Under the pieces are notes generated by a model that was not told the origin of the DNA, made no database searches, and saw only the letters and a list, made by a program, of their open reading frames with translations. Positions 22,576 to 34,100 of a stretch of DNA of 64,000 bases are shown here, in pieces. Origin of the DNA: Ligula intestinalis (Eukaryota > Platyhelminthes > Cestoda > Diphyllobothriidea > Diphyllobothriidae); contig JAYGXS010000006.1 of NCBI GenBank assembly GCA_036362985.1, forward strand, positions 17,442,843-17,506,842, in the 5' to 3' direction. A program made the position numbers and the translations under genes. Positions within the stretch are counted from its first letter, which is position 1. The number at the start of each line of letters is the position of its first letter.

Positions 22576-24480
22576 AAAACGATGGTCTACCGCAAAGTGC
22601 GGCAAGCTCACAATACCTACTTTTTAGCATTCATTGCAATTGCGGATAAATTTTTCACCACTTTACGAAGTCACTCTTGTGGAAGGGTAATGAGGTGACT
22701 AGTAGAATCTGCTATAAGAAAACGGAGCAACCGATGGATAAGCATTTCCTTTATGCCTATGGCCGGTGTGACATGCAATCCGAAACGGTCTTCTCACCGA
22801 ACTAGGTTTCACCGGAAAGAATAAAGGGCTCAAACGTTAGCAACCTAAACCGAGCCTCTGAATGAAACGGAGCCACAAAAGTTAGCCAAACATTAATTAA
22901 ACAGCCCTACTTTCAAAACTAAAGTAGTTAGTACTAACCCTAAGAATATATCTAGTAGCATGTTGTGGTTTGGCAGATCCCTTCGGATGTCATATCGCAT
23001 ACCAAGCATACTGATTGACATCATCGTCCTCGTTGCAGCTACTAGATATATCCACCAGGTAGGCGAGGGAAAAGGTTTCACTGTAGTTTTACAACTGATC
23101 TCCAGACTCGGGAGAAATGAATATTATCTATGGGTACCTTTCCCGTGTGTGACTGGGCTATTCTACATCTGCGAAGAAGACGACTCGATCGCTGGGACAA
23201 CACTTTTATTCGCCTGCCGTTTCGAGATCCGCCGTGTATTCATCATCAGAGACATAATTAGAAAGCAATAGCAGACCCGTATTCTACATCTTGCAATCGC
23301 CGTGAATGTGACTAAAATGATGCCAATGCCAGATTTTCTGCAAAATCATATTACAAGTAAATGAAATAGCCGATGACCTTTGACCACATATGCATGCCTG
23401 ACGTTTGGTCCGCCTGATGCGATTATTTATTCGGTCAAGTGACATTTAAATTGGATAAGAGCACAATTTTTCACTAAAGTTCTTTATTGGCTAACTTCGC
23501 AAGCATTTATAGTCATCATGATAGTGACTGGTAATTCCGTAGATATTATACGGTTCTGTGAGAGAAGGGAAGCCTTCATTAGTTGTGAATTCTGTACAGA
23601 AATGTAGTAGTGATTTGAGCCCGGCACGCCCCCCCCCGATGCGCGGCAAGTTCGGGGCCTGCGCGCGCGTCTGTTCGCTCTCGTGAAGTGGGCGAAATGC
23701 GAAATGTTTCACTGATCGCTTGATTAATATCTTAGGCAATAGCAGCTTATGACACCGGTGATTGGCTGGCGCAGAGGCAGGCCGAGAACTGTAATCTCGT
23801 GAGCTGCTGTGTAGGGTGGCGCAGAGCTACTGCGTTTCCCCCTTGCTGAAATGTAGTGCAAGAAAGAATAAGAGGGAAACTTGAACAAGTTTCCTGAACA
23901 CAGGCGAAGTTAACGGGCTGGCGCATCTAGAACTCCGGCCTTAGTAAGTCTGACAACCATGGTAACTCTGATTTTCTCGTATTTGTCTGTCCATTTAAGG
24001 GTTTTTGAATGAGAGGGGATGATGCATGCTCAAGAGGGAGCACTTTCTGCTCTACTGACATCGAAGACAATTGTGCGCGTGTTAAAGCTATTGACCTTAG
24101 ATTGTCACATTTGCTCAGTTTCGGACTGTAACCGAAAACAACGCACAGGAGTCACAAGAAACTTAAATTGATGAACCCACTCAGTAGATGGTTACTTACG
24201 TCAGCACCAATTAGTGAGCTTCCATTTAAGTTGCTTGTTTGATGAAATTCACAGAGGAAGATGGGCGGCCACTATCAAACAACAAAGCCAAGATCTCTCA
24301 AGCTCACAAGGGAAGCATAATTACTTCCTGACCGTATTCGTATAAGTAACTGATAATCACCGACTAGGAGGACGCAAGACAATGAATGGAATTAACTCGT
24401 ACAGTAAAAAATTAACGAAACACATGTTTCACATCCTATTTACAAACGCAACTAAGGGGTCGCCCACTGTGGCGGAGATC
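22576..24480. other. No gene seen
   Basis: Overlapping frames on both strands near 22893-23271 share no known domain. A GC-rich patch with a run of C lies near 23628-23670. I see no exon of the TyrRS gene here; that gene ends at 24929. Confidence 0.5.
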
Positions 24481-24483
24481 AAC

Positions 24484-24735
24484 CGTCCTATCCGGTAAGG
24501 TCCACCGTGTGCTCAACAACATCCTGAAACAAGGCCGGTGACTTGCATGGAAATTGACTTATTTTGGTATGAGACTGAAGCTGCCTCCACGTCTGTTGTC
24601 CACCTGTGCCCCGTGACAAAACAGAATCAATAAAACCGGAGATGCCATTGGGCGCAGGTGGTTGGCATGGTGTGAGCCTGCACCTACGCGTGCCACCACG
24701 CCCCTCCCCCGTGCTGGGCATTTGTCATGGAGGCG
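24484..24735. repeat. Dispersed repeat shared with 63.77-64.0 kb
   Basis: Shares ordered blocks with 63765-63990: AGGTCCACCGT, GTGACTTGC/GTGGCTTGC, CTGCCTC, CACCTGTGCCC, GAGCCTGC-CCTACG and CACCACGCCCC. A weaker match is near 32490-32575. It lies in or just beyond the 3' end of the TyrRS gene. Confidence 0.5.
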
Positions 24736-24885
24736 CAACCGAAATAACCCTGCCACGCCCTGATCTAACTCCCGCGCTGGTGCACCGCACCTACCACGCA
24801 GTCCATTCAAGAGGCCGCAAGATTGTTTACGCATACCGGCAAAACCCAACCAAAACTCAATAAGACCGCGTGAAGAAAGACCGTG

Positions 24886-24891
24886 TTTAAT
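24886..24891 (-). promoter_or_regulatory. Candidate poly(A) signal ATTAAA
   Basis: Minus-strand ATTAAA, the commonest variant poly(A) hexamer, about 40 bases after the stop codon at 24929-24931. It would give a very short 3' untranslated region. Confidence 0.4.
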
Positions 24892-24928
24892 TGGGCGCAA
24901 ACGCTAAACAACTGACACCGAAGGACCG

Positions 24929-25174
24929 CTAAGGCAGTGTCAGAGTCCATGCCTTCCAGACCAACTCCTTGGCATCTGATATGTGCAAGTTCTCAAAAAA
25001 GGCTTTCCATGCTGGTTCCGAAGGATCTATGATTACATCGGCGGCAGCTGGGGCCTGCTTTTTCGAGCGAGTCGAGCGAAAACAGAGCCGTTCACCATCG
25101 TCGCCGCCGGAAGATGTTGGCGCTAAGGGCTGTAGACCTTGATCTGAACCCCGAGGAACACAGACAATCCTCAC
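24929..25174 (-). CDS. Copy B exon B8 (EMAPII end, stop)
   Basis: Acceptor TTCTCTTTAG|GTG, phase 0; ends at TAG 24929-24931. [19 protein letters not shown] and ERLCF match the end of the EMAPII OB fold. [20 protein letters not shown] matches the C-terminal helix pair (VFEKLQ-DFKI-EE--QWK). It stops about 20 residues short of the human tail. The start Val follows the splice, so no start codon is implied. Confidence 0.82.
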   Translation of the reverse strand: MRIVCVPRGSDQGLQPLAPTSSGGDDGERLCFRSTRSKKQAPAAADVIIDPSEPAWKAFFENLHISDAKELVWKAWTLTLP

Positions 25175-28100
25175 CTAAAGAGAACAGGAGAAACAAGTGT
25201 GAATCCACAGACGACACAGAGAGGAACCGGCAAGGAGGGTAAAACTAAGCCAACTCGTACCTCTGATTTCACACCTTGAACGTCCACCGGTTTAAGGTTG
25301 ACGAAGAAGACAGATCTCATACCTTCCAACCTTACTGTAGGTTCAAAACCATTCAAGTCGATCACAGCCGTGCGGGATGCGATGGTAGAGCCAAAGGATA
25401 CTTTGCAGACGTTGTGAGTTTTTGAATTGGGATGCTGGTATAAAGAAAACAAAAATATGCTAAAGAAGATGAAAAGGGAAGACATTCTAGATTTTTAAGC
25501 ATAAATAAGCTAAGGTAGGCGTGAACTGAAATTCTGAAATGAGTTGTCGGTTAGGTTGGATTTTTTTAGGTGAGGTCGTAAAGTATCAACTGAGGCCGGT
25601 TCCGCCGGAGAGGTAGCGTCACGAGGAGCAGAGGTAAGTTTGTAAGTGGGTAAGTTTGGAACAAGCTAAGGTAATAAAATCCCACGAATTTAAGCCCAAT
25701 GAACTTCTGAGGAGACTTTAACAAGTTTACATAGTGGAGAAGTACGGAGTAAACGAGTAGCGTTAACCAAAACAAACTTCGAAAACGCGGCAACAGGTAA
25801 AGTTTAGGAAAATATATAGATGCTACTACAGTGTACAAAGTAGGCAGAATAGATTAAATGACATCGGGGCCTGACGCACCGGTTTTGCTGAGACGATCTG
25901 ACCAACACGAACCTCCAACATATTTGGATCAAATTCAGCCGACTTCTGTTTGGGTTCTGTCGCGACTAAAAACACGTAAGATAAGTTAGACAATAGAAAT
26001 GACAAACGCACAATAAGATATGAGAAAGGGAGGAATGCAGCGGTCTCAAACCTTTTAATTGTGGTATGGAAGTCGAAATGCAGCCTGTAAGGAACACTAA
26101 AAAATTAAGAAATTCTTCTGACGGAGTTGGCATTTTTTCCTCTAGGTGACCAGACGACAGTGAGTAATCAGAGGCTAATAGTTGGACTACCCTGGACAAT
26201 AAACGTACTCCATCGGCAGACGTTCACACAGCCTCAAATCATCTATGGCCACCGACTGCTGCTCTATTCAAACACCAAAAAGTCACAATTTTCCTCAAAC
26301 ACAAATCCATGGGTGCAAAATGCATTGAAACGGAAACTAACAAACCTTCAAATTCTCAGCTATCATTTGATAATGATCATCAGAAATGAATGCGAAAGTT
26401 CAAGGTTCAGGAGTTTGTATGAATAAAAAAGGGCTAGTCAAGCACTGAAACGACATTTATTTATTGCAGTGAGCTTTCGAACTCGTGCAGGAGTCAGTCG
26501 TCAGAGATAACATCAGTAATAGAAGTTAATATCTATTGGCACCCCACCGGAAAATGCACGTTCTATTGAAATGAGTTTAAATGCGAAGTTTTGTTAATTG
26601 AAACTAGAGGAGGTAATGCAGTAAACAGGACGACCGCAACAAAACAAAGATGAGAAAATGAATAGTCCTATCCAAGGAAGAAAGCCTTGAAATACGTTAA
26701 GTTACCGATGTATGTAAAGAGGCGGCATTCCGCCACTGTGCCGGATAGTTTAAAGACATCGTTACTTCCTTGTGAAGCTGCGCTATTCGACTAGCCAGCA
26801 GACTGTCAGACGAATTTCTGCTCAGTTAACGAGTTGTCATTGGGTGTATGTGCCTGTGTTTGCCGTTGAGCCTTGCTCCCAAGGCGTAGATGCTCAATCA
26901 GAAAATACAGTGGAAACTCGCTTAACGAGATTAATTCGCTCCGACATATCTTTGCGGTAAAAAGATCCATATACATCATTAGCTAGTAAGTTTCTGCTTG
27001 AGACATCGTAGTGAGCCGCCATACGTGGTGAAGGGGATATAATGACGAAGTACTATTCCATTACGTATGAATTAAACATCCAATATGTGCCCAATTAGAA
27101 TTTCGGGGCTCCAGACACCTAATCACAGTTGAGCGCAGACACCGCAAATAAAGAAAACGCAGTGATCGGAAACACTTTGATACAAGAAGACGTCGAGTTA
27201 GTGTCATTCGGTTGGTGTCGCAAAAGTTTCCTTATTTATCTATGCTTTTTCTTAGACATCCGGTGGCCAATGGGACATACAGAGACGCTCACCGAGCTTT
27301 CCCTTAGTAAAACGTAACTCACCAGAGCCCTGTTCCTGTTTGCCTTTGCTCTTCTGCGTGTCAGAGCCTGCTGTATTTCGGGTGGCCTTTTTACCGGCCA
27401 CAGGGAAGGCGGCGTCCAGGAGGCCTGAGACATCCGACAGGTCGGGCAAATGTTCGGCTAACCGACTGGCTAATGAAGGCCGTCCGCCCATGCCAGCCCC
27501 GGAGAGGGCAACCTCTACTAGGCCTTTGAGGTCGCCTGGATGCAGAGTACCGTCAGCAAACAAGGACTCCAGCCGCTGGCGACGGTTGACATCGGCCTCG
27601 ATGGTCAGCGCTCCACCGTGCTGGGCTGGTCGAGGTATAACTAGTGCCTCTATAAGCAGGATGGCGCAGAAAAGACAAACAGTGTAGCCTAGTTGCACGT
27701 GTGTGTTTGCAAGCAAGTATGAAATTAATATCTACAATAGATTGCCTAAATCATGAAGTGTTAAAATAGACACGTGAGGCAGGGGTTTAGCACACTGCGT
27801 GTCGTTTATTTTGTTCATTGAATTGACTTCAGGCACAAAAGGCTGTGGAGTATAAAAGCTTACAGTTTAAATCAGTGCATTTAAGGAAAAAGGGTCAAAG
27901 TCGGCGAAATCCAACGTTCCTTGAGCTCCAAGGAATATCCTAATAATTATTTGAAATCATTAGTGATGATAATAATATGTTTATTATGCCAGTTTACAGG
28001 AAATTGTAAAGAGTTGGTAATGCACCTCTTGGGCGCCTTCCAACACCTCAAAGACCGGAAAAAACCTAAAACAAACTCCCTATGTTGCAGCCAGTATTGG

Positions 28101-31100
28101 TTTTGCTTCAGGTTTTTGTTTTGTCAATACTGGGCAAGATAGGGAGTTTGTTTCAAGTGAAAAACCTGCCTTCAAAGGTATGATACAAACGGAATAAATG
28201 TATAGTTGTAAGCTGACTTGACTCATCAGCAGGAGAAATGCTTCATATCGTTTAGGGACATTAGTTCCAGACGGAGAGGGTTGGCACAAGAACACAGTGT
28301 TCTCAGTCTTCCTTCAATGGTTGTCGGCAAAAGTTGCGCGCTATCGGCTGAAGGGTTAGCAGACTGCGGGCTGCTGCTTCAGCAGCATTATCTTCAGCAT
28401 GAAACCTTGCCGGGTTCAAAGTCCACGAACGCCATCAGAGTGTAAGAGAGATTCCACCGAGTCAGCACCCAAAATTCGTGAAAGTTGTCCTGAATGTAGA
28501 AAGCTAGTTATAGCTCTCTTAAACATAGGGTAGTTTTGCTGGGTTTTAATACTTTTGGGCAGCTTTTTCCAGATTGATATAGCGTTTACTGAAAAGAATT
28601 GCCGGTACTTAACTGTACGTGCCATAGGAAGAAATAAAAATACGTCTCGATGACTGGCGTGTCAAGAGTGCTCAAGCTGCCTTATTGTACTGAGAGGATT
28701 AAAGGTTTGACCATTCAAAAGTTTAAACATTAAAAATAGACCCTTCTGCAATCTACGAAGCCACAGGGGATCCAGCTTTATAAGTTCGCACCTTTGTTGG
28801 TAGGCTAAGTTACGGTGTTCTGTAGTGAAAACTCTTCTAGTGAAGAAGTGCTGCACTGAGTCTATTTTCTTCCGTTCACTAGTGCGCAGAAGACTGAATA
28901 GGGGCGAGCAGTATTCAAGACTAGGTCTCACGTACATATTATAAAGGCTAGTTCTAACCTTTACAGTCTTAAAATTTCTAAGGATAAATCCCGTGGTTCG
29001 GCGTGCTTTCGAGACTATCAGGGCACAGTGCTCTGACAAATTGAGACTATTAGAGTAGGATATGCCCAAATCCTTGATAGCTCCTGGGACATTTAGTTCG
29101 TGGCCATCAATGCTTAATTCCGGTTGATGATCGTCGCCAACAACCATAACGGAGCATTTGTGCCATGAAAGGGTGAGGCGCCATGTGCAACACCACTAGG
29201 CGAAGGCCTGAATATCTTTTTTTATCAGCTCGAGCACGATGTTGCGATCTGCCGGTTTATATCGATAAGCGACTTTTAAATCATCAGCGTACATGAAGGG
29301 TCTGCCATAATTAAAACAATCTGAAACGTCAATGACAAAAAGGCGAAATAGGAGCGGACCCAGTACACTTCCTTGTATAAGTCCACTCCTCACATGCGTG
29401 GGGTTGGAGATAACATTGGAAATTTTTACTCGTTGATAGTAACAGTTTTGGGAGATTGATCGTGGCATACGGTTCTTCAAAATGCGCACCTCTTCATAAA
29501 CACAACTACTCTCTTTGCGTATCGGTTACCAGGTTTCCCCACACATAGAAACCCCATTACGACAGCTCCTGTTCTAATCAAGCCTTTGCATACAGGTCGC
29601 GAGGCGCGGTTGCATAATCTACGGTTGTCTAGCGTTCAAATAGCACACAGATTCCCGTTCTTCAAAATGCGCGCTGCGTCGTAAACTGAATAGTGTACCT
29701 CTATATTTTCGAAGTGGTTGCAAGGTGGGTTACATGACCTACCGTCGCTTCGCGTTCAAATTTCGCGCGGATCCCAGTTACCCCTCGTCGAAATGGTTTA
29801 CATTGAGCACGACAGTTGATCTACCCAACCCAGCCAAAGTGAACAGGTGCAAGTTTGGACCAGAAGCCCCTGGCGCCAGTCCTGTCCCAGGTGATGCATA
29901 CGTAAACAGTCGTTAAGTTGATGCAGGATATCAGAGTTAAGGCGGGTGAGCACTGGGAGAGGGCTAAGCATAATACCACATTGAAATGCAACAGAGGCCG
30001 AAGCAAGGGCCAGATTTCCCAATCCAGCAGTGGATAAAGCCAAAGGCCTACCTGTTGGAACACAATCCGGTAGGATGACCGAGTTAAGAATATCGAGGAC
30101 GGGATTACGGGTGACATTGCCCGGCTCACAGAAGGCTTGCTTCAGGCGCTTTTTGAGGCCCGGTAGGGGCTGGAGGGCAAGGCCAGGCGCGGGTGGCTCG
30201 ATGAGCGGCACGCATTGGTCCGCGGCTGCTTTGGCGGCAGCCTGAGCGGAGGGCGACTTGGCCACGCGCGGATCACGGGCGGGGGGCGTGAAGGGGCACA
30301 TGGGACTCGTCGTCGACTCGGCGTCTGCGGATGCAGAAGCCAGACAAGGCAGAAGTGGGTGGCCTACAAAGGCCGCGGCGGGTTTGGCCGCGTTGTCAAA
30401 TACTGAGAGGAACTGTGGGGGGGGGGGGGGAGAGAAAGAGAAAGAACCGCCGTCAACAACAGTGCTGGAAGGATGGAGAGGGGGTGCGGATCTGAAAACT
30501 AGTCACCGTTGCAAACGTAACGCAATGAAATGCTAATCCTGGTTGAAACAGAATACAGATTCAAGAGAATGTGCCGCAGTCGTGCGGATGCCACCTAGTA
30601 TAAAAGTCTGAATGTCCCAACGACATCTGCTGGATGTTCAGTGGTCGAGAAGATAGAAACCATAATTAACGATAACTACTCGGCGTGTCCGGATGGGACG
30701 AATGATGAAACCGCCTTTATGATAATGAAGTGAATGCGCCACTTTTCACTGATTTGTGAGCCCTTTAAAATTCGAATTCATTGTATTAAGCATGGGCAAA
30801 AACCTGTCTTGTGCAAGTGTTGTATACAACTTCTCTCCTTTAATAAAACTTAACTATATATGCTATAAAAGGGTATATTTTGGTTTAGAAACGACTTTCA
30901 AATTCCTTAATAATTATGAACCTGACTTGTTGCAGCTGCACTCGCGGTTTCCAACCTGTCTGCTGTAAACATTCCGTCAAACTAAATTTACACACATACT
31001 ACCTACTTTTTGTAGCAAGTAGCAGTTTGATGTATTTCAGAACTGGATACGGACGTACGCGTTCCAGGCGTTCGTATGAGCAGAAGACTGTTAAAACATT

Positions 31101-34100
31101 GGAACATATTTTTCTTATTCTGAGGTCTTGAACTCGTGCAGGAGCTCATCGCCAGAGACAGTAAAAAGGTGACAATGCAAGCAAATCAATTATGAGTGAC
31201 GCGTGTCTGGAGGTGACTGCGCCGACCCTGTACGCTGGCACCAAACTTACCATGCCCAGCAGGGTGATAAAACCAACGACCGACAAAATCTGGGATAGTG
31301 TATCGCTTGCCATGCCTTCACTGTCCCCAGAATTACAAACGACAGACTCGGCGCAAACTTGAATCGCGCATACACAAGCATAAACTAAGTTCAAGATAGG
31401 GTGGCGGATTATCACAACTGGCAGCACACACTTACCAAATTGGTTACGAGTTTACTTTCACAGCCGCCGAGTTAATCACCCACATCGGAAGCGATACCAG
31501 CCGGGAATTGATTGAAACCTGGCACTCAGATGAGAATCCAGTCTGACAATTTGACGAGCTGGCCTCTGCCCCCTATAACTATTGCTTGTTTTTTTGGTTG
31601 CCACTTTTATCTCTGATGATGGAGTCCAGGTCGAAAGCTCGGGCCATAATGCGACTACCGACGAACCTCTTTAAGCGATGTCACGAACGCGCGCAGAAAT
31701 ACTTTATTACCCAGCGCCGGCTGGCTAAAGCCCGCCGTACACTGTACTCAGAAAGCTGCACAGATTCACTGACAGAAAGTGGCCGACAGAGGGGTACCTA
31801 CCTTTTCTGCAAATATCCTCCGTTGTTCGGACGTGGCCGGGCTGGCAAGGCGAATGTCAGCCTGAATATGAACAGTGTCCAGCATGTCAGTGCAGGGCAG
31901 AATGAGAGCAGAGAGACCGGCCCCAGGGGTCGCAGTTGCACCCGAAATGTCATCATCCCCAGTCTCAGACGACTGTATCAGGGCCGCAGAGATTCCACTG
32001 AACTGTGCGGCGTCCTGCTCAGGCACCAGACTGACCAGGCGATAAAGATCCAGCACGTAAGCGCTAAGGGACATAAAAACAGTTTTGAAAAAGGGGTGGT
32101 GGAAACCCGTATATATATTCGGAAACGGGCTCACACCGATCAGTGGGCTTCCGGAGTAAAAAGCTTCGTATGGGTGGTAGGGCTCATGAACAGGAAACCA
32201 GCTACCAGGCCGAAGCAGGTCAGGCTATAATGGCAAAGAGGGACGGCAGCAGATGGTCCACTACTGAGATCTACCAGATGAGTCATAAGCACTTCATCAA
32301 ACCGAAGTTCATCAAGGCCTCACCATCTGCCATTCTGTGCGCTACAGACCGGGTATATATTTATTCAGGAATAGGCTCACACTTACACACGCTGAGCTCA
32401 CTTAGATAAAATCTGTTGGACTGAAACGTGCGCAGACAGCTAGATTGCCGTCGCAGACGATTTCCAAAGTGTGCCTCAAAACATGGTAGGTGGAGGAACG
32501 GTGACTTGCACGTCAAGTTGGTTACAGTGATAGAAAACTTGAGCCGCACCTACTGCACTCTCTTTCCCTTCAGATAGTTTCTAGTGTGGGTTAAGTGCTG
32601 GAGAGGCAGTCTCCAGACTCCGCCTTGCTCTACATTTCATTGCCCATCCACCAGTCCGAGCCGGACAGTCATCTGAAATAAAAATGGAAGACAGGTGGCA
32701 GGTTTGTTGTGAACCGGTGAATGGGAATGCAATCACAGCACCCACACTTCGCATTTATTTTGCGGGCACATTCCCAGTAATGCGCGCCATGCTCTGGTCA
32801 AGACTACGTGCTGGTCCTGTAATGCATTTTTCGTGTGGACAAAAAATGCGTAGCAGGACTATCACAACAGATGGTGTTATCACTTCTGTCAAAAGAGTCA
32901 GAAGGTGTGCCACCCAGTTAAGACCCAGGTAAATGCCTGAACAATCGTTGCGGCCCCCAACGTTGGGACTTTTTTAGGGTTATCATTGTCTGCTGGGTGA
33001 CTGAATACTGGTGGGATAACATGTCTCTCGGGGATGAGAACCAGACTGACAGGGCACATACTATGACAGCTTGAAAGTAGAGTTGGGCTGCCGTCGCTTG
33101 GGAAAAGAGCACATGTGAGGCAAGTGAAAGACTTCGACGAATGCTGGATCACCCAGCTTTGGTTGTCTTCACCCAGCAATGAACTTTGGTGAACAATGCA
33201 GAATGAAGAAGGCGATTGCCACGAAGGTCTCTATTTCACGCACAAGTCATCACGGCTCCCTGGGAAGCAGCCTGTCAAACTGGGGGTCATAGCACCTCTC
33301 TGTGAACATTTTAAGGCCCGGGGTTGTCCGCAGGTCTGCCTTCTTCCCTTTATCTACCTTGGCAAGCCTCATTGTCAAACTTCATCCTCTTCACACCTTT
33401 TGGATTTTCACCTTCTTAACTGTCATGACAATAGAGAATCCGGTATATTGACAAAACTCTGTTTGGGAATCAGTCTGCACTCATTCGACTAATCATAACC
33501 CTGACCACCAACTGAGATCGGAAACACAAACATGCGTCCATACACGGCAAATTAGGCTTGGTTGCCGCTTCCTGGCCTTCCTGTCCTTAGAAGTTTGTTT
33601 GTTTCGATGTGCGCCCACTCCTGATCCCATAACACTGCTTAACGATTTTTCGTATCCTAGGTGCTCCTACCCTCCCTTTAACTTGCCAGTCAGCCTCGAG
33701 AGAACACTTGGCGCCTGCTTTTGCTGCATTCATTTAAGCACGTCACGCTCTATTCTGGTGATTTTCTGCTTATTTCTGTCCAATTCTCTCCCGCCTTTTC
33801 CCATTTGCACGCAGTCAACCTCCTTTTTTCGAGCTCTCCCTATGTGCGTCCTTCATTTTCTATCTACCTGGCCTCCTTGCTTCTTTTCTTTGCCCGTCTG
33901 TCGTGTATTTTACGTTTTGTCCTTAAAACGACGAAACCTCCTACTGGTCAATGATTGGCCGTCTTTTGTATGAAAACACCCCCACGGCAAAAGCTGGAGT
34001 GCTCATCGGCCATTGATTAAACCTAACACGTGATCAAAGGCAAGACAACTGCTCGATAATGAAACGCAAGCTGATTGGCCAACCGATTTTCCACGCAAAT

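Noticed and set aside
22893..23271. Overlapping hydrophobic frames on both strands
   Set aside because: No known domain, no splice context, and antisense overlap typical of chance.
31586..32230. 214-codon plus-strand open frame
   Set aside because: It lies opposite exon B3 and is its shadow on the other strand.
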